64,000 nt of DNA, from contig CAXFZM010000225.1 in assembly GCA_964007475.1 (NCBI GenBank), positions 1 through 64,000 on the forward strand. The letters run 5' to 3'. The stretch is from Hybos culiciformis (taxonomy: Eukaryota; Arthropoda; Insecta; Diptera; Hybotidae). The notes under the pieces are model-generated. The model ran no database searches. It saw only the letters and a program-made list of their open reading frames with translations, and had not been told where the DNA came from. This document shows, one piece after another, positions 11,944 through 23,202 of the stretch (the first letter of the stretch is position 1; every line of letters starts with the position of its first letter). A program made the position numbers and the translations under genes.

Positions 11944-12010
11944 TGCCCTCTTCGGGATTTGAACCTCGGTCTTTAGTATTTCAACCGACCATTCTACCAT
12001 TAGGCCATAG
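11944..12010 (-). repeat. tRNA-like sequence 1 (degenerate, Pol III boxes)
   Basis: On the minus strand, TGGCCTAATGG fits the A box and GGTTCAAATCC fits the B box, at tRNA spacing. The T arm does not pair properly (the loop would need 8 bases) and no acceptor stem closes. It is therefore a tRNA-derived repeat (SINE head or tRNA pseudogene), not a functional tRNA. Confidence 0.5.
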
Positions 12011-12067
12011 TAATAAAATTATTCATGAGCACAAAATAGAAAATATAAATATCGTATACATTTTTCT

Positions 12068-12136
12068 CATGCTTTCGTCGAGATTCGAACCTCGGTCTTT
12101 AGCATTTCATTCAACCACTCTTCCATTCGGCCATAG
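12068..12136 (-). repeat. tRNA-like sequence 2 (degenerate, Pol III boxes)
   Basis: A second unit about 125 bp away, with TGGCCGAATGG (A box) and GGTTCGAATCT (B box), and the shared middle AATACTAAAGACCGAGG or AATGCTAAAGACCGAGG. It is clearly homologous to unit 1. A truncated copy without the B box lies at about 9178-9220 in copy 1 of the tandem duplication. Confidence 0.5.
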
Positions 12137-14089
12137 TATTAAAATTATTCAAATATTTTAATTCAAGAATTTTTGGAATAACTTTAATTCTCTTGGTACT
12201 AAAAATTATGCCTCTGGGCATAAAAATTGTGCTTGTAGGCATTAATTTTACGATCTTAGAGCAGTTTGTACTTGATATGATACCGAAAGAACTTAAATAT
12301 TGTTTTTTTTTATAAAAAAAATGTATTTGTTGTTGTTTTGTGTATAAAAATACTAGAATTTGTTTTCATGCCAAAAGTCTTAAAATTTAGTACGCCTTTT
12401 TTGGCTCATTGTGGTAGCAGAGATATCAACTTTTCTTTATCAGAAGACGGCAAGAAAGTATCAATTAATTATAGTTGGCCGACTTCAATTTTTAAGCCAG
12501 ATGAGATGATTTATTTCAAGAAGAATTTTTACGTAATAAAGAAATAACTACTAATCATTCAAAAGTGCATGCCTTGCTACACTGTCTGTCTAGCACTTTT
12601 GTAAGTTTATGATATTTTTTTTCAATTACAGGGATCACTGATGCAACTTTCATTTTTTCATTAAATTAAATTGAAAAAAAAAACCAAACATATAATGGAG
12701 CTATTAGTCCGGAGAATTTACATTTCTATTTTAAATATGCGATATTTTCCTCAAAACATTAGTGCTTCTCCGTGAAATTTTTTTTTCTTGAATAAAAATA
12801 TTCTAGTACAAAAATATTTCGGTAGTGTCAAAAAAGTACAAATTTTACGGAGAATAATTTTATTATTAAAAAAAGAATTTTATTAGAAATTTAAAATTGA
12901 AATCAAAACAACTTTTTGATTTGACACTAGTGGTATTTTTTCTACAGAATATTTTAATACATGCCTAGAGACATGTATTAAAAAATTCAACTGAAAATAT
13001 TTTTGACTTTTAATTACACTAACAAAATACATTTGGAATATTTATATTCAGATATTTTTATTTCAAAAAGTTTTATTTATACTATTATATTTTATTTCTT
13101 ATATTTTTTAATAAAATATATATTAAAATATAAATATATGTATAATATTTTAAAATTTATTCAAAATGCTCAGAACCGTAAAAAAATAAATATTAATAGT
13201 GAATTATTAATTAAGTTCTAAAAAAAAAAAATAAGAATATTATTCAGATTTTTACAACATAAATTTAAGAAATTTAATTGAAAATGATTCAAAATATAAT
13301 ATAAGGCAAAATTTTTGTCATAAATACTTATCAATTATCATTAATAACATTGATGAATAATATCATCAGTTGGCTTACAAAGAAGAATTTAATAAGCCAA
13401 AGAACATAGTTTTTTTAAATTGATATTTAAGAAGTTTAAGTTTGTCAAAATTATGTATTATATTATATTTTATATTTATATTAAAAAGTTGGCATTATAA
13501 TGCGTTAACTCAACATGAAAAAGAAAAAACTTAAAAAATGTACTTAAAGTGTTCTGGATTGTAAGCTAAAGATATCAATAATTCTATTTCGAACATTAAT
13601 GTTAGTTATTTCTGTAAATATTGAACTTGTGAAATATTAGTACGGTTACACATTGCTTATATGTTTGCGAGGTAGGTCTTTTTTATTTTCGGGGAACTAT
13701 GCAAATAACTGTAATAATATATATAGAAAATCATCTTAGCTCTATCAGTTATAGACTTTGTCGTTTCATCTTAATCAACTCTAAAAAGTATTTGGGATGT
13801 ACTGTAATGAAACAAAAAATATGTTTTTGAAGCTTGAATTATTTTAAATTCTGCAACAACACCATTATTATCACAAAAATCTTGATTACACTTTTCTATA
13901 AGTTCCGATATTAAGAAAATTATGATATAAATAAAGTAAATTTCCCATAATAATTTTCTGAGTTTTTGCGTCATTACTCTTTATTCATTAAATATTGATG
14001 AATCCAATTCAGAAAATCAACTAAAATAATTTGAAAATATTAAGAAATGCATACACATATGCATTTTTTATAATCATATACATGTACAT

Positions 14090-14766
14090 TAGGGTGGTCC
14101 AAAAAATTGTTTTTGGATTTTTCAGTTTGGTCACCCCCTAAATTTGTAACATGTATTCATACCAATAACACTGTAAAATCTCAGCAGGCTAGCTTAAGTG
14201 GAAGAGGGTGCTCAATCAATTTAAAATTTTTGAAATTGTTGAAATTTTTGTATCTTGATTTCTTGTTGCATACGTAATTTGCGTGTGGTTAATGACACTG
14301 CGGAGAGAGGTATTCAATTATTTGGAGATTTCAATACTATTCTCACTAAGAACGAGGAAGAAAAACAATTTGTACTTCATGTCGTTGAACAGAACGGAAA
14401 AGTCGTTTCTACTGAAACATAAAAAAAAATGCTAACCAACTTAGTTTTTTAGGTTGAGAATGAAGAAAATTAATTAATATTATTTCAATTATTGTGTTAT
14501 TTATAACATTTTGTGCATTTAAATACTATTTTTAAATAAAAAAAACCTAATTATGATATAAAGTTTACGTTTTTTTCTAAATACCTTATTCAGGATCTTT
14601 TCTTAAAGTTCAGATATTTCAAAGTCGATGAGCACCCCCTTGTATATAAGTTAGGGGCCTGAAATTTTGAGCACATAATAGTGATAGTTCGTGTAACAAA
14701 ATGAGGGGGTGACCTAACTTCTACTTGCAAATTTTTTTTTTTTCCATACAAACATGGACCACCCTA
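14090..14766 (+). mobile_element. DNA transposon relic (677 bp), ends TAGGGTGGTCC, 8-bp duplication
   Basis: Terminal inverted repeats TAGGGTGGTCC/GGACCACCCTA are flanked by ATGTACAT at 14082-14089 and 14767-14774, an exact 8-bp target duplication. It contains one fragment of coding sequence (14285-14422). The superfamily is not certain; 8-bp duplications are made by hAT and P elements. The left 152 bp is duplicated at 11172-11323. Confidence 0.8.
14285..14422 (+). pseudogene. C-terminal fragment of a transposon-encoded protein
   Basis: An open frame of 45 codons without its own ATG ends at TAA and reads NDTAERGIQLFGDFN then NEEEKQFVLHVVEQ. The acidic and hydrophobic spacing looks like a true protein C-terminus. 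It is bounded by the ends of the 14090-14766 element, so it is probably the last piece of that element's transposase. The family is not identified. Confidence 0.45.
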
Positions 14767-15043
14767 ATGTACATACATTGATATATTTATTTTGTACAGT
14801 TGCAAACGTCAATAATTTTAATGTGCATGTGGTCGGTAAGTTATATTTACAATCGTAAATTTAGCTCCGTAAATGGTATATTACATGCGTCACACATGTA
14901 ATTATTTAATTAAGTAAATTTTATTTACATTCTCCGTATTAAGTAAATTTTATTTACTTACTTCATTTTGAACTTTTGTTTATTTTTTGCATTGCAAATG
15001 TATTGATTGCAGATACCTCTTACACATTAAAACAGTATACAAA

Positions 15044-15215
15044 ACATGTTAATAAAATTTGTTATACAGCTCTTTGTGTAAATACACAAAAACACATGGA
15101 CACTTGTCAATATTATATCACTCGACCTAACGGTCTCGTGATATAAGTATTGACGCGTGTCCATTTATTTTTGTGTATACACAACTCGTTGTAATAACAA
15201 ATTTTCTTAACATGT
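15044..15215. repeat. Long imperfect palindrome (172 bp)
   Basis: ACATGTTAATAAAATTTGTTAT on the left is mirrored by AATAACAAATTTTCTTAACATGT on the right, and the arms keep pairing inward through TGGACAC, GTCAATA and TATATCAC to a loop at about 15128-15131. It would form a single long hairpin. It is a hairpin MITE or small foldback. No gene lies in 14775-16314 otherwise; a CpG-rich patch is seen at about 15750-15785. Confidence 0.7.
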
Positions 15216-16921
15216 GTTGTAATCTACTATTACCCTGACGATTTCAATAAATATAAAATCTGCTTATTAATAAATAGTGAAGAAAGGTAATATTGAAAAT
15301 AAAATGAGAATAAAAATATGTTACAATATCAGATACTCTTGATATAAAGTACGTGTTTATTCAAAGTTGCTGACATAAATTAAACTTAAATGTTTTTACT
15401 TTAATAAAATTTATAAAAATTAAATTGGATCGAGAAATCTAAGTTCCAATTCTAACTAATATAAAAAATCTATTAATTATGTATTAAATTAAAGTGTGCA
15501 GGTTTTTTAGATTGGAGTTATATTTTTTCTTCTATTTGCAGGAAACCAGAATTAAAAATAGCAATTAAATTTTTTTCAGATAAGTATTTATTATTACAGC
15601 GCGCCGTTAAGCTTAATTTTGTGTTTGAATGGGAGATAGTGTAGCTTTAATTTATTTGATTTGACGATTTGTTTCTTCTTTCATTGATCCCAAATTTTAA
15701 CACAGAACGTACAATTCACCAAAAAGCATTTCTAACGGCCTGAGCAAACTCGACGCGGCGGACGCGACGGACTCGACGCAAACGTTAATCACGCGAGTTA
15801 TATGAAGATGTCTCCAACTTCATATATTTAAGTTATTTCTTTTATTATATATTCCGACAAAATTATTAACATTCAATTTTGGCTTCATTCTTATTCCCAC
15901 ACAATTTATCTTACTTTTCATTTTTATAATTTACTAACTTCCATAATTATACTTTTATAATTTAATTGTAACATGATTCTTTAATGTTATCAGATCTTCA
16001 TTTGCCTATTATGTTATTAAGTTTAAAATAAAAGCTCTATTAAAATGTAAAAATCAGTTCTATTTTGGAATTCAAATAATAAAGTTTACGTTTATAAAAA
16101 GATCGCCTTTTTATTTCTAAACGGAAGTCCGAACAAGTAATCCATCGAGGAAAACCAAAGTTGGCAGAACATTAAATATTTAGTAGAGAAAAAATTAATT
16201 AATAAATTTTATAACGATTTAAAAAGAAAAAATAAAGTAAAATTTAGAAAAATTTTTTAAGAATATTTACAAATAAAGAAAAGAAAAATATAGCTGAAAT
16301 TATATATCTCAATACAGGTAACCCTTGATGAACACGGTACTTGAATAAGACAGTTTCGTTTTAACACGGTTGATAAATTGTAGCACCCCCTTGACTAACA
16401 CGATATTTTCTAGCAAAATTCAGAAGAACTCTTAATTAATGCGGTTTCAAAATTTAAATTTGTATAATTTAAGTTGGCTTTTTTTTAAATAAATATAATT
16501 CTACATTTTCAAATTTAAACAATCTGAGTTGGCATGTTTTTTTTATTTCTTTTAATTTTTGAATTTATTTCTTTTAATTTTTGTGTTCAATTTTAATTTC
16601 AAGTCTATATGCATATTTTAATTTTCTTTTTTTGCACTGAAACACATAAATACAGTGACCATTTTTCAATTATAAAAATAAGGGACAGAAATAAAACAGT
16701 TTCCAAATTTTAAACAAAAACAGTATATTAGTTCTTATACAAACTAAAATATAATAATATTGAATTTAAATTCATTTTCAAACTTACATAAAAAACAATA
16801 TGACTTGAAAAAAAAAATTAAATCTTCATTTTTTTAATAGATAGATCTAGGATCTAGAAAAGAAATAATTTTTGATTTAGAATATATAAAATAAAATTTA
16901 TTTAAAATATAGTTAATACCA

Positions 16922-18738
16922 TTAATATTTTTGAGTAGAGTGAATTTTTTTGAGAATTTCTTTTTCATCTTTTAAGAAATTATAAAAATCCAAGCATTTC
17001 ATTTCAAAATTGCACTTGCATATTAATAATGATCTAACAGTATCTACATTCATTTGAGATTTTTCAGATGTCCATAAATTGTTCATAATTGAGAACACTC
17101 GCTCTGTAGGTGCATTTGAGCCTGGTAAGCAGAAACAAAATTCCACAATTTTCAAGACATTTTTATAATTAATTTTTTTTTCATCGAAATGTTGAAAAAT
17201 TTCTACCCATCTTTTATCTCCACATTTATCATTTGCATTCCAATCTTGTACCTTTTCTTCAGTTGCAAAATTTGAGATGCAAGACACTTCATCAAATAAA
17301 TCATTATCGTCAATTTTTGGAATTTTTTCACATATATAAATTAAACCATTTTGAACTTTTGACCAACTTGGTACAGTGCTCAATAAAATCCATTTAACAA
17401 CAAGTATATTTTCGAATTCTTTTGTCCATTGGCTTAAATATTGTACGCAAGTGTCATAAAAATTAAATACTGTTTCTTTAAATTTTGAAATATCAATTAA
17501 GGAAATTGAACCAAATCACTAATAAGATCTCTAACTTGGAAGGGTATAAAAGTTTCATTTCTTATTTGAATTAATTTATCTTTTAGTTCTTTTAAGATAC
17601 TAGCAACCTCAATCATTGATATGTTTTCTGATTCGATTTGAAGGATATAGTTGTGAAAAATCGAACTTTGGGAATGTACAAAAAGTAACCATGTTTCAGC
17701 ACATGGATCTTGAAAGAAATTTCTCAAGATAGTAGGGCATTTTTCTTAGCTCAAAAAGAAAGATTTTAGTGCTGGAAATAGTTTCAGTACTCTTTCTACA
17801 ACCGGTCTAAGAGAAAGCCATCTTGTTTTGCTGTAACCCAATAACTTTTTGTACTCAACATCTATGGAATCACAAAGTTCTTTTAATTTTTCTATTCTTA
17901 CTGAGTAAATATAAAAAAAGGAATAAATCTTAACTATTACAACTTCCACGTCTATTGGAAGATATTCAACTGCGGTTTGTATACAATTGTTTACGATGTG
18001 GGCAGCACAATTTACACCAATCAGGTCTCTTCCAATAAATTCTTTCATTTTGTAGAAAACATTATTTTTACCTTTTCTTGCTGCGCCACCAAAATTGCAA
18101 TTGGTATTATCACCACATAAAGCCAACAATTTATTTGTAATTTCATATTTTCAGACGTTTCTCCCGGGAATTGTTTAATTTCAAAAATTCTTACAACAAT
18201 TCCTTGTTTTGGTAAAAAGTATCTACCCAAAATAGGATAGAGTTTTATGCTTCCGTGATTAGAACAAAGTTAAGAAACTCACGGCAGACACATCATTTGA
18301 AACTGATTTTAAAGCCACAAATGATGTAAAAATATTGCAAATGATTGCCTCTGATTGTGTTCTGGCACAAGCAAATTTTTCATTAAAACATTTTTTAATT
18401 AATTTTGTCGTACAATCAGTGGAACGAAATGAATGGTTATGTTGGACTGTGTGATATGCCCAGACACCTTCAATAAGAGCCAAATTCTTTTCGCTATCGT
18501 CAAATTTTTGATTTCTTAGAAATAAACTTACGGTTTTGCTCCTACTTGCAGCAATATCAGCTTTTCTGTGTTTCACACTTTTCAAATGTTGCGAAATGTC
18601 CCAGCGTCCACTGCTGGCAATTGAAAATTCAGCACCACATTTGGAACATCTTACGTCGCTATCAGTTAAAGTTTTTTTAATAAATGGATATTCATTTTCC
18701 AATATTTTATTAAATACATATTTTCTCTTTGGTGACAT
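16922..18738 (-). pseudogene. hAT transposase with N-terminal BED zinc finger, frameshifted
   Basis: The frame from ATG at 18738 begins with a BED-type finger: CSKCGAEF, then ISQHLKSVKHRK (C-x2-C...H-x5-H), at residues 30-58. Further pieces in other frames give LALCGDNTNCNFGG with NCAAHIVNN (the catalytic-domain C/H region), KTRWLSL, and the C-terminal dimerisation motif LPGSNAPTERVFSIMN. The order is right for a complete hAT transposase, but it is split over at least four frames (breaks near 18259, 18130, 17735 and 17490), so it is dead. It transposes DNA by cut-and-paste in the nucleus when intact. Element A's ends bracket it. Confidence 0.8.
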
Positions 18739-19224
18739 TTTTTACAAAAAATACTCACTAATTAAAACCAGAAAATTTAAACTTTATCCAAAGTTGACTA
18801 CGTTAAAATATTAAAAATTAACCGAATTACTATTATTAACAATATACGTTTTTATTTTTTGACATTTCTTTTAAACTCTTATTAACAATAATTAAGTGCT
18901 TTTACAATAAAACTTCTATTCACAATAAAAATATTGAGTTGTCGCTAGCACTACACTTAATATACGGAATATACCTAAATTACATGATAGGGTTGAAACA
19001 GAATGAATTATTTTCACGCTCTGCTAAAAATTTCTTATTTCAAAGCTATTAAAAATCTAAACGTATGTGGCAGGGACTTTAAGGGAACTAATGCGAAAAT
19101 AAGGGACCAGTGGTGTAGCTACGTATGGGGAGTGTGTGCGAAGTACAAGGGCCCATTCGTCAAACCATAAAATTAAAAAAAAAAAATTATATTTCTATGT
19201 AGTTTAAAATTAAAAAAAAAAATT

Positions 19225-20610
19225 TTGAAAAATTTTCTCGTTTTTTTAATATTATGTTTCCAACCAAACCAATCAAAAAAAAAAAATGTATGTATAAGAA
19301 AATTTACTCTGATAAGTTTCAATAATCTAGAACAAAGATTTAGAGAAAATGTGTTTTATTATACCTTAGACCAGCGGTTCTTAAACTTTTCTGTATTGCG
19401 ACCCTCAATTTTAAATGACGTATTTTGGCGACCCACAACCAATATTTTTTTGAGAAATAATCGTTATTCAAGAAAAAGAAAGTTCAAATAACAAATACTA
19501 CTTTATTTTCAGGAGAATAAAAATTAATAACATTTTCCAGTAATAGTAAATATTGTAATAAATAAAAAATTAAAATAAAATAAACAACATTTTCTAGTTA
19601 CAACAGAATTAATAAAAATCAATAACCTCTTCTAGTTATATTATTTAGTATTTATTTTAAATAAAACATTAAAATATTTGTTAATGTTATGGGTGCGCTT
19701 GCTTTTTAGAGCAAATTATTGTTAATTGTGGCTCAATTTCCGAAAGCGCTGGTGTCAATACATTTTCAATATTGCGCAATTGAGAGCGATATTTTGATTT
19801 AATATATAATCAGCATGAAATGCGTTTTCACACAAATATGTGGTAGAAAATGGCAAAACAATTTGAGCTGCCATTTCAGACAAAGATAGATACTGTTTTT
19901 TAATTGACAACCAAAAATTTTCAGATATTTAAAAATTCATCTAATTCTAAAGCCTTGAAAAATGAATTCAAAAACCTTGCCAAGTTTGTTAATTTAAGAC
20001 ATATTTATTATATAGAAAATTGTTTTAAATTGGAAATTTCTCGCGACCCCATGAAAAAATCTAACGACCCCAGTTGGGGTCGCGACCCCTAGTTTAAGAA
20101 ACGATGCCTTAGACAAAATAATTGTCCAAATTGAAAAACGCTTCGTAGGTTTGAATACAATTAACCAAAAATTTGCATTTCTTCAACCTAGAAATATTTT
20201 ATCTATGTCTGAACAGGAAATGAAGATAGCTTGCCATAATATTTCAAAAAAATATTCAGAAGTATTTTTCAATAATTTGTCAATTCAGTTAATACAAGCC
20301 GCTAACTTACTAAAAGACGATTTGAAAGAAAACATGACGATTAAAGAATTTTCAGATGTTCTAACAACAAAATATAGTATTATGGAAAGTGACTTACATG
20401 ATTTATATGTGGCAGTGCTTTTATTGTTTATATTGCCGGTTACAGTTGCGAGTGTATAGAAAGGACTTTCAACAAATTAAAAATAATAAAAAAATTACCG
20501 GACAAAGCAGATTGCATCAACTGGCACTCCTATCCAATGAATATTCAGAGACTTGAAAAATGGATCTTAAAGACGTAATAAATAAATTCGCGGAAACAAA
20601 GCAAGAAAAA
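19225..20610 (+). pseudogene. hAT transposase fragment of element B, split by a MITE
   Basis: The C-terminal part is readable: ENVFYYTLD just before the MITE, KIIVQIEKRF just after it, then INQKFAFLQP and, after a stop at 20459, RTFNKLKIIK of the dimerisation region. Skipping the MITE restores the normal order of this hAT family (FYYxxLDxIIxQLExRF). Stops and the missing N-terminal half show it is a pseudogene. Confidence 0.7.
19372..20106. mobile_element. hAT MITE C, innermost of the nest (735 bp)
   Basis: Starts CAGCGGTTCTTAAACTTTT and ends with the inverted form (AGTTTAAGAAACGATG). It is flanked by a perfect 8-bp duplication CCTTAGAC (19364-19371, 20107-20114). Words such as GCGACCCC recur near the right end. 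A short open frame inside (19904-20092) spans the end repeats and is not a gene. Confidence 0.85.
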
Positions 20611-21573
20611 AAAAACGATATAATTTTTTTAAAATAAAAACAAATAAAAACCTGAGTTTTTCTTTGTATATTTTATTTAATAAGAAAAGATTTTGTAGGT
20701 GGGCCCCAAAATAGATTCTTGCACAAGGGCCCAAAATGTCTAAATACGCCACTGTAATGGAAATGACGCGTTCCTTTTAAAATATCTCAATCCAAGGGGT
20801 GAGACATCCAAACAAGGGACTGTCCCTTGAAAAAAGGGACGAATGGTCAGCGTACACATAAATAAATTTTTTTTTTAACCATTGTTTGTATTGATTGTTA
20901 GTTTCGATTAACACGTTTTTAATTAGCACGGAGTATTCTTGGAACCAAACTACCGTGTTTATCAAGGGTTACCTGTAATAAAAAAAAAAAAATTTAAGAA
21001 AAAGGAAGAAAATTTTGAACAAATTTTATATTAAATTTAAATATTAATACTTATAAAAAAAGAAATAGAAAAAAAATACAATAAATACAATATAGATGAA
21101 AATTTAAAAAAATTATATATTTAAATATTTTTGAACAAAAAAAAATATAAATTTTAACTAAAGAAAATTCTTAGAAAAAAAATAAGAAAAATATGTGTGT
21201 TTAACTTCTTTATTTACTTGCAAATATTAATTTTGCTACGGACTCTGACTGATTTACTTTTGTAAGTGGAAGAGGGGGCTAAATTTTTTCTTACGAAATT
21301 TGTGTATAATCATTTATTCTTTTTTACGTACCCAATTTGAATGAAATCGGACGAACTTTAGAAGTCACTGGGTAGGATCAATTAATTTTTTGTTACAAAA
21401 TTTATATGTTTAACCGTTTCCTCTTTTTATTTACCAAATTTGAATAAAATCGGACGAACTTAAGTCTTGGGTAGATTCAATCAATTTTTTCTTACAAAAT
21501 TTATGTGTTTAATCGTTACCTCTTTTTATTTACCAAATTTGAATGAAATCGGAAGAACTTTAGAAGTCCGCCC

Positions 21574-22804
21574 TAGGGAACGCTAACCGAATTTTCGGAT
21601 TCCGCAAGTTCAAAACATTTGGAATTCAAAATGCTAAATTCCGAATTTTTCGAATTTGGTAGAACTTTTACTGGCGGGAATTTGGACCAATTGTTTATTT
21701 TTTTTATTATTTAGGTATAAAGCATTAAAATTCAAAATTGAAATCTAAGTAGCTATCGCAAGTCGGCAAATGCATAAAACTTTTTTTCATATTAATCAAA
21801 ATTAACAAAATAAATTGGTATTCCGAGTTCAGTGATTTATTTGGAATTCGAAGTGAAATTAAATTTTGGGATCAAGGGGGGCCCCGAGGAACACTTTTGG
21901 CAAATCTCTAATATAACTTATTAACAACGCTGCAGAAACATTTTCAATAAAAATTCGATTAAAACTCAATGATAAAACATTGGATACTTTGTGTTTCCAA
22001 TTTTTATTTTTCCATTCAGTTTATTCACTTTCGGTTTATTGAAAAGTATTAAATTTTATTTTAACAAAAAATATTTCATAATTTAATTTGTTATAATTTT
22101 AATGTTTTGAACTAAATACACTAGCCCTTATTATGGAAGACGCTGTCGTCTGTCGTCAAAGTCATCTTTTAGAGTCGCCGACGACTCTTTTTCGTATATT
22201 ACGGAAGGCGCCCAATTTTCAGGCGACTGTAATTTACAAGGCGCCTTCAACTTGATAAGATAACACTTGATTTTTTTTGTGAATAACAGAAACACCTAAA
22301 TAAAAATCAAAAGAAAACGTAAAAATTTCAAAAATTTTTGAAGTGAAAATTCAAAAAACGTAAAAATTTCAAAAATTTTTGAAGTTAAAATTCAAAAAAA
22401 TTGATTTTAATAAATAAAAAACTTATATTTACCTCATTTTTCAGAATTCTTGAATTAAATAAAATATTTTCAAACTTTAATTTTGAAAATATATTTTTGA
22501 AAAATTTTAATATACTAGTCGTCTAGTTGAAAGCAGGCGACAGTAAATTTATTAAAAAGATGACAAAAGCGACTTCAATAATACGGATTTTCAATTGATT
22601 GTCGTTTAGGGCGACTTCCATGATACCAAATTGTCGCTTTTGGCGACTGGCGATGGCTACAGCGCTTTCCATGATAAGGGCTACTAACATTTATATATTT
22701 TAATTTTTATATGAAATTCCGGAATAAACCGGAATTCCGGATTTCATTTCAAGACAATTCCGAAAATCCGGAATTTAACTTTTTTTAAAAAAATTCATTC
22801 TCTA
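21574..22804. mobile_element. Non-autonomous element with 8-bp duplication GTCCGCCC
   Basis: GTCCGCCC lies at 21566-21573 and 22805-22812. The ends TAGGGAACG and (reverse complement) TAGAGAATG are short imperfect inverted repeats. The size and duplication suggest a hAT-related non-autonomous element. It contains many GGAATTCCGGA-type words, no transposase, and a younger MITE at 22123-22682. Confidence 0.65.
22123..22682. mobile_element. MITE (560 bp) with ends AGCCCTTAT, nested
   Basis: Ends AGCCCTTATTATGGAAGACG and, inverted, AGCCCTTATCATGGAAAGCG are flanked by ACT on both sides (22120-22122, 22683-22685), a candidate 3-bp duplication as in Harbinger-like MITEs. Inner words GGCGACT/AGTCGCC recur near both ends. 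A direct repeat of about 41 bp (ACGTAAAAATTTCAAAAATT...) stands at about 22317-22392. Confidence 0.7.
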
Positions 22805-22916
22805 GTCCGCCCCCAGCTGGGTAGGATCAATTAATTTTTTGTTACGAAATTTACGTGTTTGAACAATAAATTCTTTGTTACGAAATTTGTGTGTAATCAT
22901 TTCCTCTTTTTACGTA

Positions 22917-23098
22917 GAGTACGATTCAAATCACTTGACCAATCTGTTGTGCAAAGCTTTCGCTTTCCATACAAAATTCCATACAAAAATTAGGGGAAAT
23001 TATTTAAGAAAAAAGCGCATGCAAATTTTCAATGGAATTTTGTAATGGAAAGGGAAAGCTTTGCATAACGGATTTGTCAAGTGATTTGAATCGTACTC
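22917..23098. mobile_element. Hairpin MITE, 182 bp, TA duplication
   Basis: The ends GAGTACGATTCAAATCACTT and AAGTGATTTGAATCGTACTC are a perfect inverted repeat and are flanked by TA. Taking the element and one TA out restores the tandem unit (CTCTTTTTACGTACC...), which agrees with its neighbours. The TA duplication points to the Tc1/mariner group. Confidence 0.85.
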
Positions 23099-23202
23099 TA
23101 CCGAATTGGAAATTGAAAATAAATTTTTTGTTACGAAATTTGTGTGTAATCAGCTCCTCTTTTTACATACCAAATTTGAATGAAATCGGACGAACTTTTG
23201 GG

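Larger units (their letters stand above)
11324..14241 (+). repeat. Tandem duplication, copy 2
   Basis: Second copy of 8623-11323, including the exon at 11492-11700, the small ORF at 12368-12547 and the truncated MITE at 12761-13083. It retains the roughly 217-bp block with two tRNA-like sequences that copy 1 has lost; in copy 1 the second tRNA-like unit is cut before its B box. Confidence 0.9.
19108..20754 (+). mobile_element. hAT element B nested in element A
   Basis: Begins CAGTGGTGTAGCTACG and ends CGCCACTG; flanks TAAGGGAC and TAATGGAA agree at 6 of 8 positions, as for an old target duplication. It carries a transposase fragment on the plus strand and was split by hAT element C. A related element with CAGTGGCGTAGCTA ends lies at 23203-23837. 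Confidence 0.7.
16651..20854 (-). mobile_element. hAT element A (BED-finger type) with 8-bp duplication CACATAAA
   Basis: Ends TACAGTGACCAT and ATGGTCAGCGTA are imperfect inverted repeats, flanked by CACATAAA at 16643-16650 and 20855-20862. The element holds a broken transposase on the minus strand and was itself invaded by hAT element B at 19108-20754. Removing element B leaves about 2.6 kb, typical for an autonomous hAT. Confidence 0.8.
16315..20975. mobile_element. pogo/Tigger-like element, outermost member of a nest
   Basis: Ends CAGGTAACCCTTGAT(G/A)AACACGGTA are inverted at 16315 and 20975 and flanked by TA (16313-16314, 20976-20977), as for Tc1/mariner-pogo. Only about 335 bp on the left and 120 bp on the right belong to it; all between is a hAT element inserted later. 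Short AACACGG-type repeats occur near both ends. No transposase remains, so it is probably a non-autonomous copy. Confidence 0.8.

Noticed and set aside
11944..12136. Functional tRNA genes
   Set aside because: The T arm has an 8-base loop and no acceptor stem forms; only Pol III-type boxes remain.
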